DNA of 64,000 nucleotides from Dehalococcoidia bacterium (GTDB lineage Bacteria; Chloroflexota; Dehalococcoidia; DSTF01; JACRBR01): NCBI GenBank assembly GCA_015478665.1, contig JADMII010000005.1, positions 62,001 to 126,000 of the forward strand, read 5' to 3'. Shown piece by piece: positions 1 to 8,011 of this stretch (position 1 is its first letter; each line of letters starts with the position of its first letter). The notes under the pieces were generated by a model. It saw only the letters and a program-made list of their open reading frames with translations, ran no database searches and was not told where the DNA came from. The position numbers and the translations under genes were made by a program.

Positions 1-1311
1 CGTCCCCAGCGGGATGACGTTCGGGTCTACCGCCACGATACCGTACGTCACCAGGACGCCAGTGGCAGTACGCCCGTAGGCGGGATCGCTCGGCGCGCGT
101 CCGCTGCTCGCCGCCGTGTACCAGGTGGCGTAGACGCGGAGCGTGCCGCCAGTCCTGCTCGCCGGCGCCGGCTGCGCGGTCGTGTTCCGCACGGGGTAGT
201 ACACCACGGTGTCCACCGGCGCCGGGTCGAAGTACTCGCGCACGAGCGTCCGCCCCGCCTCGCGCCCGTCGACGTAGCTGACATCGTATTCGCGGACGCG
301 CGCTCCGTCGCGGCCGGCGACGGTCCGCGTCTGCCCCGGCGCCAGCTTCGGATCCGGCTTGTACACCGTGCCGCTGGCGATGTATTCGCGCTCCGCATTG
401 CGTGAGGCGGACAGCTGGACGACCCGCACCGACATGCCGGCCGTCACCGGCGTCTCCAGCGACGGCTCGGTGAAGGCGCCGGCCGGCACGGCGATGCCAG
501 CCGCGCTCAGCGCGTCGCCTACCGTCGCCGCCAGCGTGTAGAGCACGCGATGGTCGTTCGGCAGCGTCACCGTCAGCGACCGCGCGTGCCGAATGTCGAT
601 CAGCGCCTGGGGCTGCAGCGCGGCGTTCTCAGGGGGCGTGACGGCGTCGCCCGGCCCGACGACCACGCCGGCTTCCCGCAGCGCCTCTGCCACCGTCTGC
701 TGGCTCGAGCTCGAGCTCGTCATCCGGCCGTCCTCGTTGATGCGGAAGGGCATCGCCCTCCGAACCGCGATCGTGATCTCGGCCGACGCTGGCGCTTGCG
801 CTTGGGCGAAGCCCGGCGCGCGGCCGGCGAAGATGCGCGGCGGCTCGATCGGCGCGTTGACCGACACCAGCTCGCCGTCCTGCACGACGCTGTCGCGGTC
901 GTCGATCGCCTCGGACGCCTCCGCCAGCAGCTGGTCGATCGTCCGGGCGTGCGTCAGCAGCTCGTAGCGCGCGCCGTCGGCGAGCAGCAGCACGCGGTGC
1001 GCGCGCTCGACGCGCAGGACGTCGGCGCCAGGGGCGCGCAGAGCCGTCACGCGGTCGCCGGGGCGCAGTTCGACGCCCGCGCCGCGCAGGACGGCGCTGT
1101 CCTTCGCCATCCACGTCGTCACGACGGTCTCGCGCCCATCGGCCTGCACGCGCACCTTGCGCGGTTGCAGCAGCACGGCGACGAAGACGGCGATCGCGAT
1201 GGCGACGGACAGCATCGCCAGGTGTCGGCGGCGTCGCGGATCCAGCAGGACGCTGCCCGATGTCAGGCCCGAGAGCGCCGCGCGCGCCGCCTGCCATCGC
1301 ACTCCGCGCAT
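1..1311 (-). CDS. DUF348-G5-3D cell-wall protein, partial (C-terminus outside window)
   Basis: The first 437 residues of an envelope protein of the YabE/resuscitation-promoting-factor type; the gene continues past the left edge. The ATG at 1311 follows AGGGAGG at good spacing. One membrane segment (about 30-48) comes after a basic stretch (RRRRH), so it is probably a membrane anchor or uncleaved signal. Then come about four ubiquitin-like DUF348 units (about 52-100, 100-152, 178-240 and 245-300), a G5 domain (about 303-373, with GTVYKPDPKLAPGQ) and the start of a 3D domain (from about 393, ATWYTA, then VAVDPNVIPLGT at the cut). 3D domains in this family are murein-cleaving lytic-transglycosylase-like modules and G5 is thought to bind amino sugars. 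Likely role: peptidoglycan remodelling outside the membrane. The SRP RNA gene lies just upstream on the same strand. Confidence 0.85.
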   Translation of the reverse strand, partial: MRGVRWQAARAALSGLTSGSVLLDPRRRRHLAMLSVAIAIAVFVAVLLQPRKVRVQADGRETVVTTWMAKDSAVLRGAGVELRPGDRVTALRAPGADVLRVERAHRVLLLADGARYELLTHARTIDQLLAEASEAIDDRDSVVQDGELVSVNAPIEPPRIFAGRAPGFAQAQAPASAEITIAVRRAMPFRINEDGRMTSSSSSQQTVAEALREAGVVVGPGDAVTPPENAALQPQALIDIRHARSLTVTLPNDHRVLYTLAATVGDALSAAGIAVPAGAFTEPSLETPVTAGMSVRVVQLSASRNAEREYIASGTVYKPDPKLAPGQTRTVAGRDGARVREYDVSYVDGREAGRTLVREYFDPAPVDTVVYYPVRNTTAQPAPASRTGGTLRVYATWYTAASSGRAPSDPAYGRTATGVLVTYGIVAVDPNVIPLGT

Positions 1312-1389
1312 GCGCCTCCCTGCGGACGAAATCGTCTGGCCGATGCCGCGCATCGACGCGCGGCGCCCGCCGCGCGTGAAATGGAGGGG

Positions 1390-1660
1390 TATGGCCGTGC
1401 ACCCACTGTCGATCAGGCCCTTCGGCTTAACGACGCTAGCCAGCTCCGGCCCGGTAGCCCTGCGGCACCCGGAACATTCCGCTTACCGCTGCTTCCTTCC
1501 GGACCTGACGGGGTTCACAGCGCTCCGCCGCGCAGGACCAAGCCCTCAACGCCGCTCGGCGCCGCCAGTTCCCAGGTACGCCGACCTCGAGTGGGGATTC
1601 AGCCCCGCTATAGCGGCTTGCGGGTACAGGGCACCGCTGGCTCCCCGCCTAGCACGGCCG
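1390..1660 (-). ncRNA. ffs: Signal recognition particle RNA, large form with Alu domain
   Basis: The RNA scaffold of the signal recognition particle, which binds Ffh and targets nascent membrane proteins. On the minus strand the apical S-domain hairpin GTCAGGTCCGGAAGGAAGCA is present (about 1490-1509). About 130 bases upstream lies the Alu-domain core, GCCGTGCTAGGCGGGGAG followed by GCGGTGCCCTGTACCCGCAA. The ends pair: GGCCGTGC (1659-1652) with GCACGGCC (1400-1393). At about 270 nt this is the long Bacillus-like form, not the roughly 100-nt 4.5S type. The ends are set from the closing helix, to within a few bases. Confidence 0.95.
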
Positions 1661-1665
1661 TCCCG

Positions 1666-1693
1666 ATCGTACCACGCGGCGCCCGCGCTTCAA
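1666..1693 (-). promoter_or_regulatory. Promoter of the SRP RNA gene
   Basis: On the minus strand, TTGAAG (1693-1688) and TACGAT (1671-1666) are separated by 16 bases. The predicted start, about 7 bases after the -10 box, falls at 1659, the first base of the closing helix of the SRP RNA. That agreement supports both the promoter and the 5' end. Confidence 0.7.
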
Positions 1694-1834
1694 ACCCGCA
1701 TCCCGGCGTCGACCGTGACGGCTCACCTCGAGCTTATGAGCTGTCCTGGCGCTTCGGTTAGCTCATACACATCTCGCCCGATGGTATGATCCGATGCTCG
1801 CCGCGGACGAGCGGCGAAAGCGGCGGAGGGAGCA

Positions 1835-2950
1835 ATGGGAGACGAGCTGCCGGTCTTCACCGCCGCCGCCGTGCAGGCAGCGCCGGTCTTCATGGATCGC
1901 GATGCCACGGCCGAGAAGGCGTGCGGGCTGATCGAAGAAGCCGCGGCGAACGGCGCCCGCCTCGTCGTCTTCCCGGAGACGTGGATCCCGACGTACCCGT
2001 GGTGGACATCGACGCCGGCGCTCTTCTCCGCCCGGATCTACGCCGACCTCTGGCGCAACGCCGTCGAAGTGCCCTCGCCGACGACGGAGAGGCTGGGCGC
2101 AGCGGCAAAAGGCGCCGGCGCCTGGGTCGTCATCGGGATCAACGAGCGCGACACCGCCAGCCGCGGCACGCTCTACAACACACTCCTCTACCTCGCGCCA
2201 GACGGCAGCGTGCTGCACAAGCATCGCAAGCTGGTGCCCACGTTCACCGAGCGTACCGTCTGGGGCTTCGGCGACGGCAGCGATCTGCGCGTCCTCGAGA
2301 CGCCACTCGGGCGGCTCGGCGGCCTAATCTGCTGGGAGCACGAGGTGACGCTGGCGAAGTATGCGCTCTACGGCCAGGGCGAGCAGCTGCACTGCGCGAC
2401 CTGGCCGGCCTACAGCTCGCAGAACGACCACATCGACTTCGGGATGCGCCAGTATGCGTTCGAAGGCGCCTGCTTCGTCGTCTCCGCCTGCGGCGTCCGC
2501 CCGGAGCCGCAGCTACCGCCGGAGTACGGCGGCGGCTGCGTCGAGGCGAACGGCGGCAGCGCGATCGTCGGCCCGGACGGCCGCTATCTCGCGGGGCCGG
2601 TCTACGACCGCGAAGAGATCGTCTACGCCGAGATCGACCTGACGGCGGCGATCCGCGAAAAGCACTCCCGGGACGTCGCCGGACATTACGGGCGGCCGGA
2701 CGTCTTCCATCTCAGCGTCAACAGCACGCCGAAGCCGGTGCTCTCGTTCGCCGGCGAACGCGCGGCCGGCGTGACGCGCGCCGCCGTCCGCACGCACGAA
2801 GTCGTCGACCGCCTCGAGACGGTCCGCGCCTACCTCGGCAGCCTCATTGATCGCATCGAGGCCGACGGCGACAGCGACGCCAATGAAGCGCTGAGCGAGG
2901 CGCTCGCGTCGATCGACATGGCGGCCGCGGGCCTGTGGAGCCGCGAGTGA
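1835..2950 (+). CDS. Nitrilase / carbon-nitrogen hydrolase
   Basis: A 371-aa member of the nitrilase branch of the carbon-nitrogen hydrolase superfamily, which hydrolyses nitriles to carboxylic acids plus ammonia (or to amides). The Glu-Lys-Cys triad is visible: E48 in VVFPETWIPTYP, K132 in HKHRKLVPT and C166 in GLICWEHEV. Length and the WIPTYPWW and HIDFGMRQYAFEG regions fit true nitrilases better than short amidases. The ATG follows GGCGGAGGG at good spacing. The gene is followed 22 bases later by a DNA glycosylase with no obvious functional link. Cyanide hydratase or an aliphatic or aryl nitrilase cannot be told apart from sequence. Confidence 0.88.
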   Translation: MGDELPVFTAAAVQAAPVFMDRDATAEKACGLIEEAAANGARLVVFPETWIPTYPWWTSTPALFSARIYADLWRNAVEVPSPTTERLGAAAKGAGAWVVIGINERDTASRGTLYNTLLYLAPDGSVLHKHRKLVPTFTERTVWGFGDGSDLRVLETPLGRLGGLICWEHEVTLAKYALYGQGEQLHCATWPAYSSQNDHIDFGMRQYAFEGACFVVSACGVRPEPQLPPEYGGGCVEANGGSAIVGPDGRYLAGPVYDREEIVYAEIDLTAAIREKHSRDVAGHYGRPDVFHLSVNSTPKPVLSFAGERAAGVTRAAVRTHEVVDRLETVRAYLGSLIDRIEADGDSDANEALSEALASIDMAAAGLWSRE

Positions 2951-2972
2951 GCGCCGCCGCGTGAGGGCGACG

Positions 2973-3602
2973 ATGCGCCGCCGTCCGTTCCCCTACGACG
3001 CCGAGGCCGCGCGTGCCCATCTCATGCAGGCTGACCCCGTCATGCGCGGCATCGTCAAGCGCGTCGGGCCATACACGATCGAGGCGCGCGGCGAGCCGTA
3101 CGAGGCGCTGCTGCGCTCCGTGCTCTACCAGCAGCTGGCCGGCGCCGCCGCTGCGGCGATCGAACGCCGATTCCTGGCGCTGTTCGGCGACCGCATCCCC
3201 CGGCCGCAGGAGATGGCGGCGGCCGCCGACGAGGACCTGCGGGCGGCAGGGCTCTCGCGGCAGAAGGCGTCGTACCTCCGCAGCATCGGCGAGCACTTCG
3301 TCTCCGGCGAGATCGACAACCGCGCGCTGCGCCGTGCCAGCGATGAGGAGGTGATCGCCGAAGTCACGCGCATCAAGGGCGTCGGGCGCTGGACGGCCGA
3401 CATGCTCCTGATCTTCTGCCTCGGCCGCCCCGACGTGCTGCCTGTCGGCGACCTCGGCGTCCGCAACGCGATGCAGCAGGCGTACCGGCTCGACGACCCG
3501 CCGGACGCCGCGACGATGGAGCGCATCGCCGAGTGCTGGCGGCCGTATCGAAGCGCCGGCACGTGGTACCTGTGGCGACGGGGCGACGTCGTCACATTGT
3601 AG
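2973..3602 (+). CDS. DNA-3-methyladenine glycosylase II-like (HhH-GPD family)
   Basis: A base-excision repair glycosylase of the AlkA type that removes alkylated purines from DNA. The helix-hairpin-helix is IKGVGRWTADMLL and the GPD segment is VLPVGDLGVRNAMQ, whose Asp is the catalytic residue of the family. No iron-sulfur Cys cluster is present, which argues against Nth or MutY. At 209 aa it is the compact form without the N-terminal AlkA domain. A GTG at 2961 is in frame, but GAGGG (2963-2967) sits 5 bases before the ATG at 2973, so the ATG is preferred. Confidence 0.85.
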   Translation: MRRRPFPYDAEAARAHLMQADPVMRGIVKRVGPYTIEARGEPYEALLRSVLYQQLAGAAAAAIERRFLALFGDRIPRPQEMAAAADEDLRAAGLSRQKASYLRSIGEHFVSGEIDNRALRRASDEEVIAEVTRIKGVGRWTADMLLIFCLGRPDVLPVGDLGVRNAMQQAYRLDDPPDAATMERIAECWRPYRSAGTWYLWRRGDVVTL

Positions 3603-3815
3603 GGTGGTGGAGCGTCGCGGCCGAAATGCGGCGCTGGAGGGTAGATGCGGGAGCGTGGCGCGCCGATTCGCACGGCTTGGCGAACATGCAGGCGGAGCCC
3701 GGTCGATGCGATGAGCGGGCAGGCGTGAGCATTCGGCCCGGGCGTGCATCATCGGACATCCGATCCGCCACCCTCCTCCGTGGTGGATGAGCGCCGCACA
3801 GCAGGAGCAGAACAC

Positions 3816-4196
3816 GTGCCCCATGAAGTCGACATCGAGACGTTCGAGGCGATGGTGGCCGAGGCCGCGGACGCGCTGCCGGAGGCGTTCCGAGAGCAGA
3901 TTGCAAACCTCGAGTTCTCGGTGGAAGACTGGGCGCGCCCCGATGACTTCGCACGGACGCTGACGCCCTCGCAGATGATGCTGCTCGGCGTGTATCGCGG
4001 CGTACCGCTGACGAAGCGCGGCGCCTACTACAACATGACGCTGCCCGATACCATCGTCGTCTTCCGCCAGCCGCTGCAGCGCCTGGCCGAGAGCGAGGAC
4101 GACCTGCGCCGCCGCATCGCCCACGTCGTCCGCCACGAGGTGGCCCACTACTTCGGCATCAGCGACGACCGCCTGCGCGAGATCGATGCCTACTGA
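3816..4196 (+). CDS. Small zincin-like metallopeptidase (PF06262 type)
   Basis: A 126-aa protein with the zinc-binding helix VRHEVAHYFGISDDRL near its C-terminus; His-Glu-x-x-His plus the downstream Asp is the hallmark of this short metallopeptidase family. Physiological substrates are unknown. The frame is open from 3744, but AGGAG (3803-3807) lies 8 bases before the GTG at 3816 and homologous families start there, so 3816 is chosen. It runs toward the minus-strand sulfurtransferase, with a hairpin between them. Confidence 0.8.
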   Translation: MPHEVDIETFEAMVAEAADALPEAFREQIANLEFSVEDWARPDDFARTLTPSQMMLLGVYRGVPLTKRGAYYNMTLPDTIVVFRQPLQRLAESEDDLRRRIAHVVRHEVAHYFGISDDRLREIDAY

Positions 4197-4317
4197 TCGG
4201 CGTCGTCGACTGCAGGTTGCCATCCCGGCCGTTGGAGGAGCGTCGCGCGAGCGTCCCAGCGTCCGGCGCATCGCGCACGAGGCCGACTCTGACCGAGGGC
4301 GTTGGTCGGCGGGCAAT

Positions 4318-4342
4318 GGAGGTTGGGACGCAGCCAACCTCC
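4318..4342. terminator. Hairpin between convergent genes
   Basis: GGAGGTTGG (4318-4326) pairs perfectly with CCAACCTCC (4334-4342) around a 7-base loop. It lies between two convergent genes, where a two-way terminator would be expected. Neither side has a T-run, so intrinsic termination would be weak. Its left edge also resembles the start of the 96-bp repeat found at 17496 and 51858. Confidence 0.45.
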
Positions 4343-4432
4343 ACATCGCGCGGTGCTCGCCGGATCACCCTCGGCCTGCGCCGGCATCATCGCAACATCG
4401 GCTTCGCCGCCGATGATCCTCGGCCCGCGCGC

Positions 4433-5251
4433 TCAGCGCTCGATCGGCGAGTCGGCCCGGTTCCCCCACTCCTGCCACGAGCCGTCGTAGTTGCGGACGT
4501 CCGGGTACCCCAGCACGTGCTTCAGCACGAACCACGTGTGCACCGCGCGGATGCCCAGCTGGCAGTGCGCGATCACTTGCCGATCCGGCGTCACGCCCTG
4601 CGACTCGAACAGCGCGCGCAACTCCGCCTCCGGCTTCAGCGTGTTGGCGCCGGATGTCGCGTCCGTCCACTCGATGTGCGCCGCACCCGGCACGTGGCCG
4701 CCGCGCGCCGCCCGCACGTTCGTCCCGTCGTACTCTTCCTGCGAACGCACGTCGAGCACGACGCGCTTGCGGGCGCCGATGGCGTCCCGCACCTGCTGCC
4801 ACGTCGCCCGGTTCGGGCCGTCGGCGGCGGACGGCGGCACCGGGTACGACGACGGCGCGGCCTGCGGCAGATCCGCGGTCGTCGGCCGGCGCTCGGCGAG
4901 CCAGCGCTCGCGGCCGCCTTCGAGCACGTGCACGGGCGCCGGATGCCGGTAGAAGTCCATCGTCCAGAACCCGCGGATGGCGTATGCGCTGTGCCGGTCG
5001 CCGTACCAGACGACGGTCGTCTCTGGCGCGATGCCGCAGCGCTCCATCAGCGCGGCGTACTGCTCCGGCGTCAGCACCTCGCCGCTCGAGTCGTCGCCGT
5101 TGCGCAGCAGGTCCTTGTGGAAGTCGATCCAGAGCGCGCCCGGGATGTGCGCGTCGTCGTAGGTCTCCCTGGCGATGCTCGCTTCAAGCACGCGCACGTC
5201 GCCGGCGCCACGGTGCTCCTCCAGCCACGTCGTCGTCGCATACGCCTGCAT
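4433..5251 (-). CDS. Two-domain sulfurtransferase (rhodanese family)
   Basis: A 272-aa tandem-rhodanese protein of the thiosulfate/3-mercaptopyruvate sulfurtransferase group. The N-terminal inactive domain (about 10-130) has DAHIPGALWIDFHKDL. The C-terminal domain has VVLDVRSQEEYDG and the active-site loop AHCQLGIRA with the persulfide-forming Cys. The loop CQLGIR matches neither the classic CRxGxR nor the CGxGVTA signature, so the sulfur donor is uncertain. Three Met codons are possible; GGAGG lies 5 bases before the third (5251), so that start is chosen, 11 bases after the thioesterase stop. It is the last gene of a four-gene operon. Confidence 0.82.
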   Translation of the reverse strand: MQAYATTTWLEEHRGAGDVRVLEASIARETYDDAHIPGALWIDFHKDLLRNGDDSSGEVLTPEQYAALMERCGIAPETTVVWYGDRHSAYAIRGFWTMDFYRHPAPVHVLEGGRERWLAERRPTTADLPQAAPSSYPVPPSAADGPNRATWQQVRDAIGARKRVVLDVRSQEEYDGTNVRAARGGHVPGAAHIEWTDATSGANTLKPEAELRALFESQGVTPDRQVIAHCQLGIRAVHTWFVLKHVLGYPDVRNYDGSWQEWGNRADSPIER

Positions 5252-5262
5252 GGATGCCTCCA

Positions 5263-5742
5263 TCACGACGCGCCGGACACCGGCGGCGCATCCTCCCGTC
5301 CCACTTCCACGGCGAGCCCGCTCAGCTCGTCCGCGAACCGTGCGTCGAGCGTCATGAAGGCGCCGTCGCCCTCCGCGAGCAGCGCACCGCTGGCGTCACG
5401 CACTTCAGCGCGCAGCTCGATGAGGCGGCTGCGGTCGCGCGTCACCCACGCTTCGATGCGCAGCGGCACGTCGATCTGCACTGGCCGCCGGAAGCGCACG
5501 CTCAGGCGCGCCGTCGCCGCCCACGCCGCCGCGTGGTACACGGCCCAGCCCATCGCCTCGTCGATCAGCGTGGCGACGACCCCGCCGTGCATGCGCCCCG
5601 GGTATCCCTGCTGGTACGCGCACGGCGTGTAGTCACAGACTGCCCGCTCGCCCTCGCGGCGAAACTGCATGTGCAGCCCGCGCTCATTCTTCTCGCCGCA
5701 GGCGAAGCACATGCGGCCGCGGCGCTCCGGATCCTCATTCAT
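5263..5742 (-). CDS. PaaI-family hotdog thioesterase
   Basis: A 159-aa hotdog-fold acyl-CoA thioesterase of the PaaI/4HBT group. The core GRMHGGVVATLIDEAMGWAV carries the HGG and the acidic residue of the catalytic helix. An N-terminal CFACG...GLHM stretch is typical of a subset of these proteins. It overlaps the upstream dehydratase subunit by ATGA (5739-5742), so translation is coupled. With two MaoC-type subunits upstream, a role in acyl-CoA turnover is likely; the substrate chain is unknown. Confidence 0.82.
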   Translation of the reverse strand: MNEDPERRGRMCFACGEKNERGLHMQFRREGERAVCDYTPCAYQQGYPGRMHGGVVATLIDEAMGWAVYHAAAWAATARLSVRFRRPVQIDVPLRIEAWVTRDRSRLIELRAEVRDASGALLAEGDGAFMTLDARFADELSGLAVEVGREDAPPVSGAS

Positions 5743-6110
5743 GCGCCCACCGACGCGCGGCCCTCGATCAGCACGTCGCCGCGGTCGTTGCAGCAGCGCA
5801 CGGCATAGGCGCCGTCGCCGGCCGCGTCGGCCGTGGCGGTCACGGTATCGCCCGGGCGCGCAGGCGCCCTGAAGCGCACCTTCAGCCGGCCCGACGAGAG
5901 CCAGCGCTCCCCGAGCGCCGCGTGCATCATCTCGCCGATCGTGGCAAGCACGAGCATGCCGTGTGCGATCGTCCCGCCGAACGGCGTCACGGCCGCGAAC
6001 GCCGGGGCGATGTGGATCGGGTTGTGGTCGTGCGCCGCGTCGGCGTAGGCCTGCAGCTGCTCCTGGCTGAGCGCTCGTACCACCGGAGCGATCGCCCCAT
6101 CGCCGCTCAC
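5739..6110 (-). CDS. MaoC-like dehydratase, catalytic subunit
   Basis: A 123-aa single-hotdog hydratase. DAAHDHNPIHIAPAFA contains the Asp and His of the R-specific enoyl hydratase motif, followed by GGTIAHGMLVLATIGEMM. It is paired with the upstream FAS1-like protein (overlap 6107-6110), as in HadA/HadB of mycobacteria, where the partner lacks the catalytic residues. Likely reaction: dehydration of (R)-3-hydroxyacyl thioesters or the reverse hydration. Whether it serves fatty-acid synthesis or degradation cannot be read from the sequence. Confidence 0.82.
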   Translation of the reverse strand: MSGDGAIAPVVRALSQEQLQAYADAAHDHNPIHIAPAFAAVTPFGGTIAHGMLVLATIGEMMHAALGERWLSSGRLKVRFRAPARPGDTVTATADAAGDGAYAVRCCNDRGDVLIEGRASVGA

Positions 6111-6511
6111 GACGACGCCGCCGGCACCAGGATCGTCGTCCGCGCGCGCAGCGCCGGCGCCCCGGCCGCGGCGACTTCGAGCGCGATGACGCTGATCACG
6201 AGCCCCTGGCGCTCCGACCGCTGTGCGATCTCGCCGCTGAGGGTCAGATCCTCGCCGGCGCGCATCACCGCCAGCTGCTCGACCTCCTGGCCCGTGTGCA
6301 GCGAGCCGGCGGGCAGCGACAGCTGCTCCTGCAGCGCGGCTAGGCCGAGCGCGAGGGCGGCGAGCGGCGGCACGGCGTCGCCGTAGGACGTGCCGTCGCC
6401 GACAGCATCGAGATACGCGCGGACATCGGCGGCCTGCGGGGTGAAGCGCGCCGGCGTGAAGGCGTGGCCGCGGGGCAGCGCCGAGACGGGCGTGCGGGCG
6501 GAGGACGTCAT
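6107..6511 (-). CDS. FAS1-like dehydratase, structural subunit
   Basis: A 134-aa hotdog protein of the MaoC N-terminal (FAS1-like) type, without the D-x-x-x-x-H catalytic motif of its partner. The conserved parts are FTPQAADVRAYLDAVGD at the start and LHTGQEVEQLAVMRAGEDL in the middle. The frame is open from a TTG at 6547, but that TTG is the -35 box of a strong promoter. The ATG at 6511 lies 7 bases after the -10 box and has no Shine-Dalgarno, so it is read as a leaderless start. First gene of the four-gene operon ending at the sulfurtransferase. Confidence 0.75.
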   Translation of the reverse strand: MTSSARTPVSALPRGHAFTPARFTPQAADVRAYLDAVGDGTSYGDAVPPLAALALGLAALQEQLSLPAGSLHTGQEVEQLAVMRAGEDLTLSGEIAQRSERQGLVISVIALEVAAAGAPALRARTTILVPAASS

Positions 6512-6518
6512 CGCACTA

Positions 6519-6547
6519 ACGCTACGGGGCAGATCGCGCGAAGTCAA
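6519..6547 (-). promoter_or_regulatory. Promoter of the dehydratase operon
   Basis: TTGACT (6547-6542), a 17-base spacer and TAGCGT (6524-6519) on the minus strand. The predicted transcript start is at 6512-6511, on the ATG itself, so the mRNA should be leaderless. Confidence 0.72.
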
Positions 6548-6652
6548 TCAGCTGCGCCGGACGCTGTCGGCGCGGCGCCACGGCGCAGGCAGGGTGCAGA
6601 TCCCCGGGCGCGGCGGCGATGACGCCTTCCGGCCGCCGCGCCTGTCGCAGCA

Positions 6653-8011
6653 TCATCCCTTGATCTCGAGCGGGATCAGCTCGCCGCGCTTGTACGTGTC
6701 GGCGAACCGGAACGACGCGTCGTGCGACAGCCGCTCGTACGAGCCGAAGCGCTCGTCGCCCTCGCCGGCGAGGTCGAGGGGGTCGTAGTGCTCGTCCTCC
6801 TCCGGCCCGAACTCGCGCACGATGCCATACAGCGTGTTGCGCTCCGCCGGCAGGCGCCCCATCTCGCGGATCAGCGCGCGCATCTCGCGCGGCGCCATCC
6901 GCTGGCCGTAGATGGCGCCGGCCGAGGTCGAGATGCTTTCGTTGATCAGCGTCCCCATGAAGTCGTTGCAGCCGGCATCGAGTGCCATCTGGGCGAGCTT
7001 CGGCCCCTCCTTCACCCACGACGCCTGGACGTTGGGGATCCAGTTGTTGAGCATGATGCGCGAGACGGCGTACATCTTCATCACCTCGGCGCCGGTCGCA
7101 CCGCCGCGCAGTCCCGGCACCAGCCCCTTCGCGTACATCGGCGCCTCCGACGCGATGAAGCTCAGCGGCACGAACTCCGTGAAGCCGCCGGTGTCGCGTT
7201 GGATCTCGCGCAGCAGCGCGATGTGCGCCGCCTTCTGCCGCGACGTCTCGATGTGCCCGTACATGATCGTCGACGTCGTCCGGATGCCGAGCCGGTGCGC
7301 GGTCGTGATCACGTCGACCCACTGGTCCTTCGTGATGCGCCCCGGCGCAATGCGGTCGCGCACGTCCTGGTCGAGGATCTCGGCCGATGTGCCGGGCAAG
7401 CTGCCGACGCCCGCCGCCTTCAGCGCCGACAGGTACTCTTCGAGGCTGCAGCGCGCGCGCACGGCGCCGTACAGCACTTCCTCCGGCGAGAAGCCATGGA
7501 CGTGCATCGCCGGCAGCGCCCGCTTGATCGCCTTCGTCAGGTCGATGTAGTAGGCCCCATCGAGCTTCGGCGGCAGGCCCGCCTGCACGCAGATCTCCCG
7601 GGCGCCGAGATCCCACGCCTCCTGCGCGCGCCGCACGACCTCTTCGGCCGGCAGGAAGTAGCCCTCCTCCTGGCGATGGTCTCGGCTGAAGGCGCAGAAG
7701 CCGCAGTGCTTGATGCATACGTTCGTGAAGTTGATGTTGCGGTTGATGACGTAGGTCACGCGGTCGCCGACGGTCCGCCGGCGCAGCGCGTCGGCCGTCA
7801 GCAGCAGCGCAGAGAGCGCCGGCCCGCGCGCGTCGAAGAGCAGCGTCGCCTCGTCGATGTCGATGTCGGCGCCGTCGAGCGCCCGGTCGAGCACGCGCGC
7901 GACCTCGGCTTCGATGGGCAGGCCAACGGCACGCCAACCGGCCCGGGCCGGTGTCTCTTCTGCCCGTCCTCCGCCGTCTGTCGCCGGTTGTCTGTTGTCC
8001 GCGTCGCTCAC
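6653..8011 (-). CDS. cofH: F420 biosynthesis: tyrosine/ribitylaminouracil hydroxyphenyl transferase
   Basis: CofH is the radical-SAM half of FO synthase; it joins the tyrosine-derived 4-hydroxybenzyl group to 5-amino-6-ribitylaminouracil, the first step to the deazaflavin of coenzyme F420. The radical-SAM cluster motif is CIKHCGFCAFSRDH. The middle has TSTIMYGHIET and the C-terminal third has MAPREMRALIREMGR, as in CofH/MqnE-type enzymes. The frame is open to 8101, but GGAGG lies 7 bases before GTG 8011, which overlaps the cofG stop as GTGA; 452 aa from there. It acts on cofG in a two-gene operon; fused FbiC is not used here. Confidence 0.93.
   Translation of the reverse strand: MSDADNRQPATDGGGRAEETPARAGWRAVGLPIEAEVARVLDRALDGADIDIDEATLLFDARGPALSALLLTADALRRRTVGDRVTYVINRNINFTNVCIKHCGFCAFSRDHRQEEGYFLPAEEVVRRAQEAWDLGAREICVQAGLPPKLDGAYYIDLTKAIKRALPAMHVHGFSPEEVLYGAVRARCSLEEYLSALKAAGVGSLPGTSAEILDQDVRDRIAPGRITKDQWVDVITTAHRLGIRTTSTIMYGHIETSRQKAAHIALLREIQRDTGGFTEFVPLSFIASEAPMYAKGLVPGLRGGATGAEVMKMYAVSRIMLNNWIPNVQASWVKEGPKLAQMALDAGCNDFMGTLINESISTSAGAIYGQRMAPREMRALIREMGRLPAERNTLYGIVREFGPEEDEHYDPLDLAGEGDERFGSYERLSHDASFRFADTYKRGELIPLEIKG

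Noticed and set aside
629-1402. A 257-codon minus-strand open frame
   Set aside because: It is in a different frame from the DUF348-G5-3D protein, which explains the region fully, and its product is mostly Arg, Ala and Gly.
2844-4346. A 500-codon open frame on the minus strand
   Set aside because: It lies opposite the glycosylase and the metallopeptidase, which have clear motifs. Its product is rich in Arg, Ala, His and Asp with no domain; an antisense shadow of GC-rich coding DNA.
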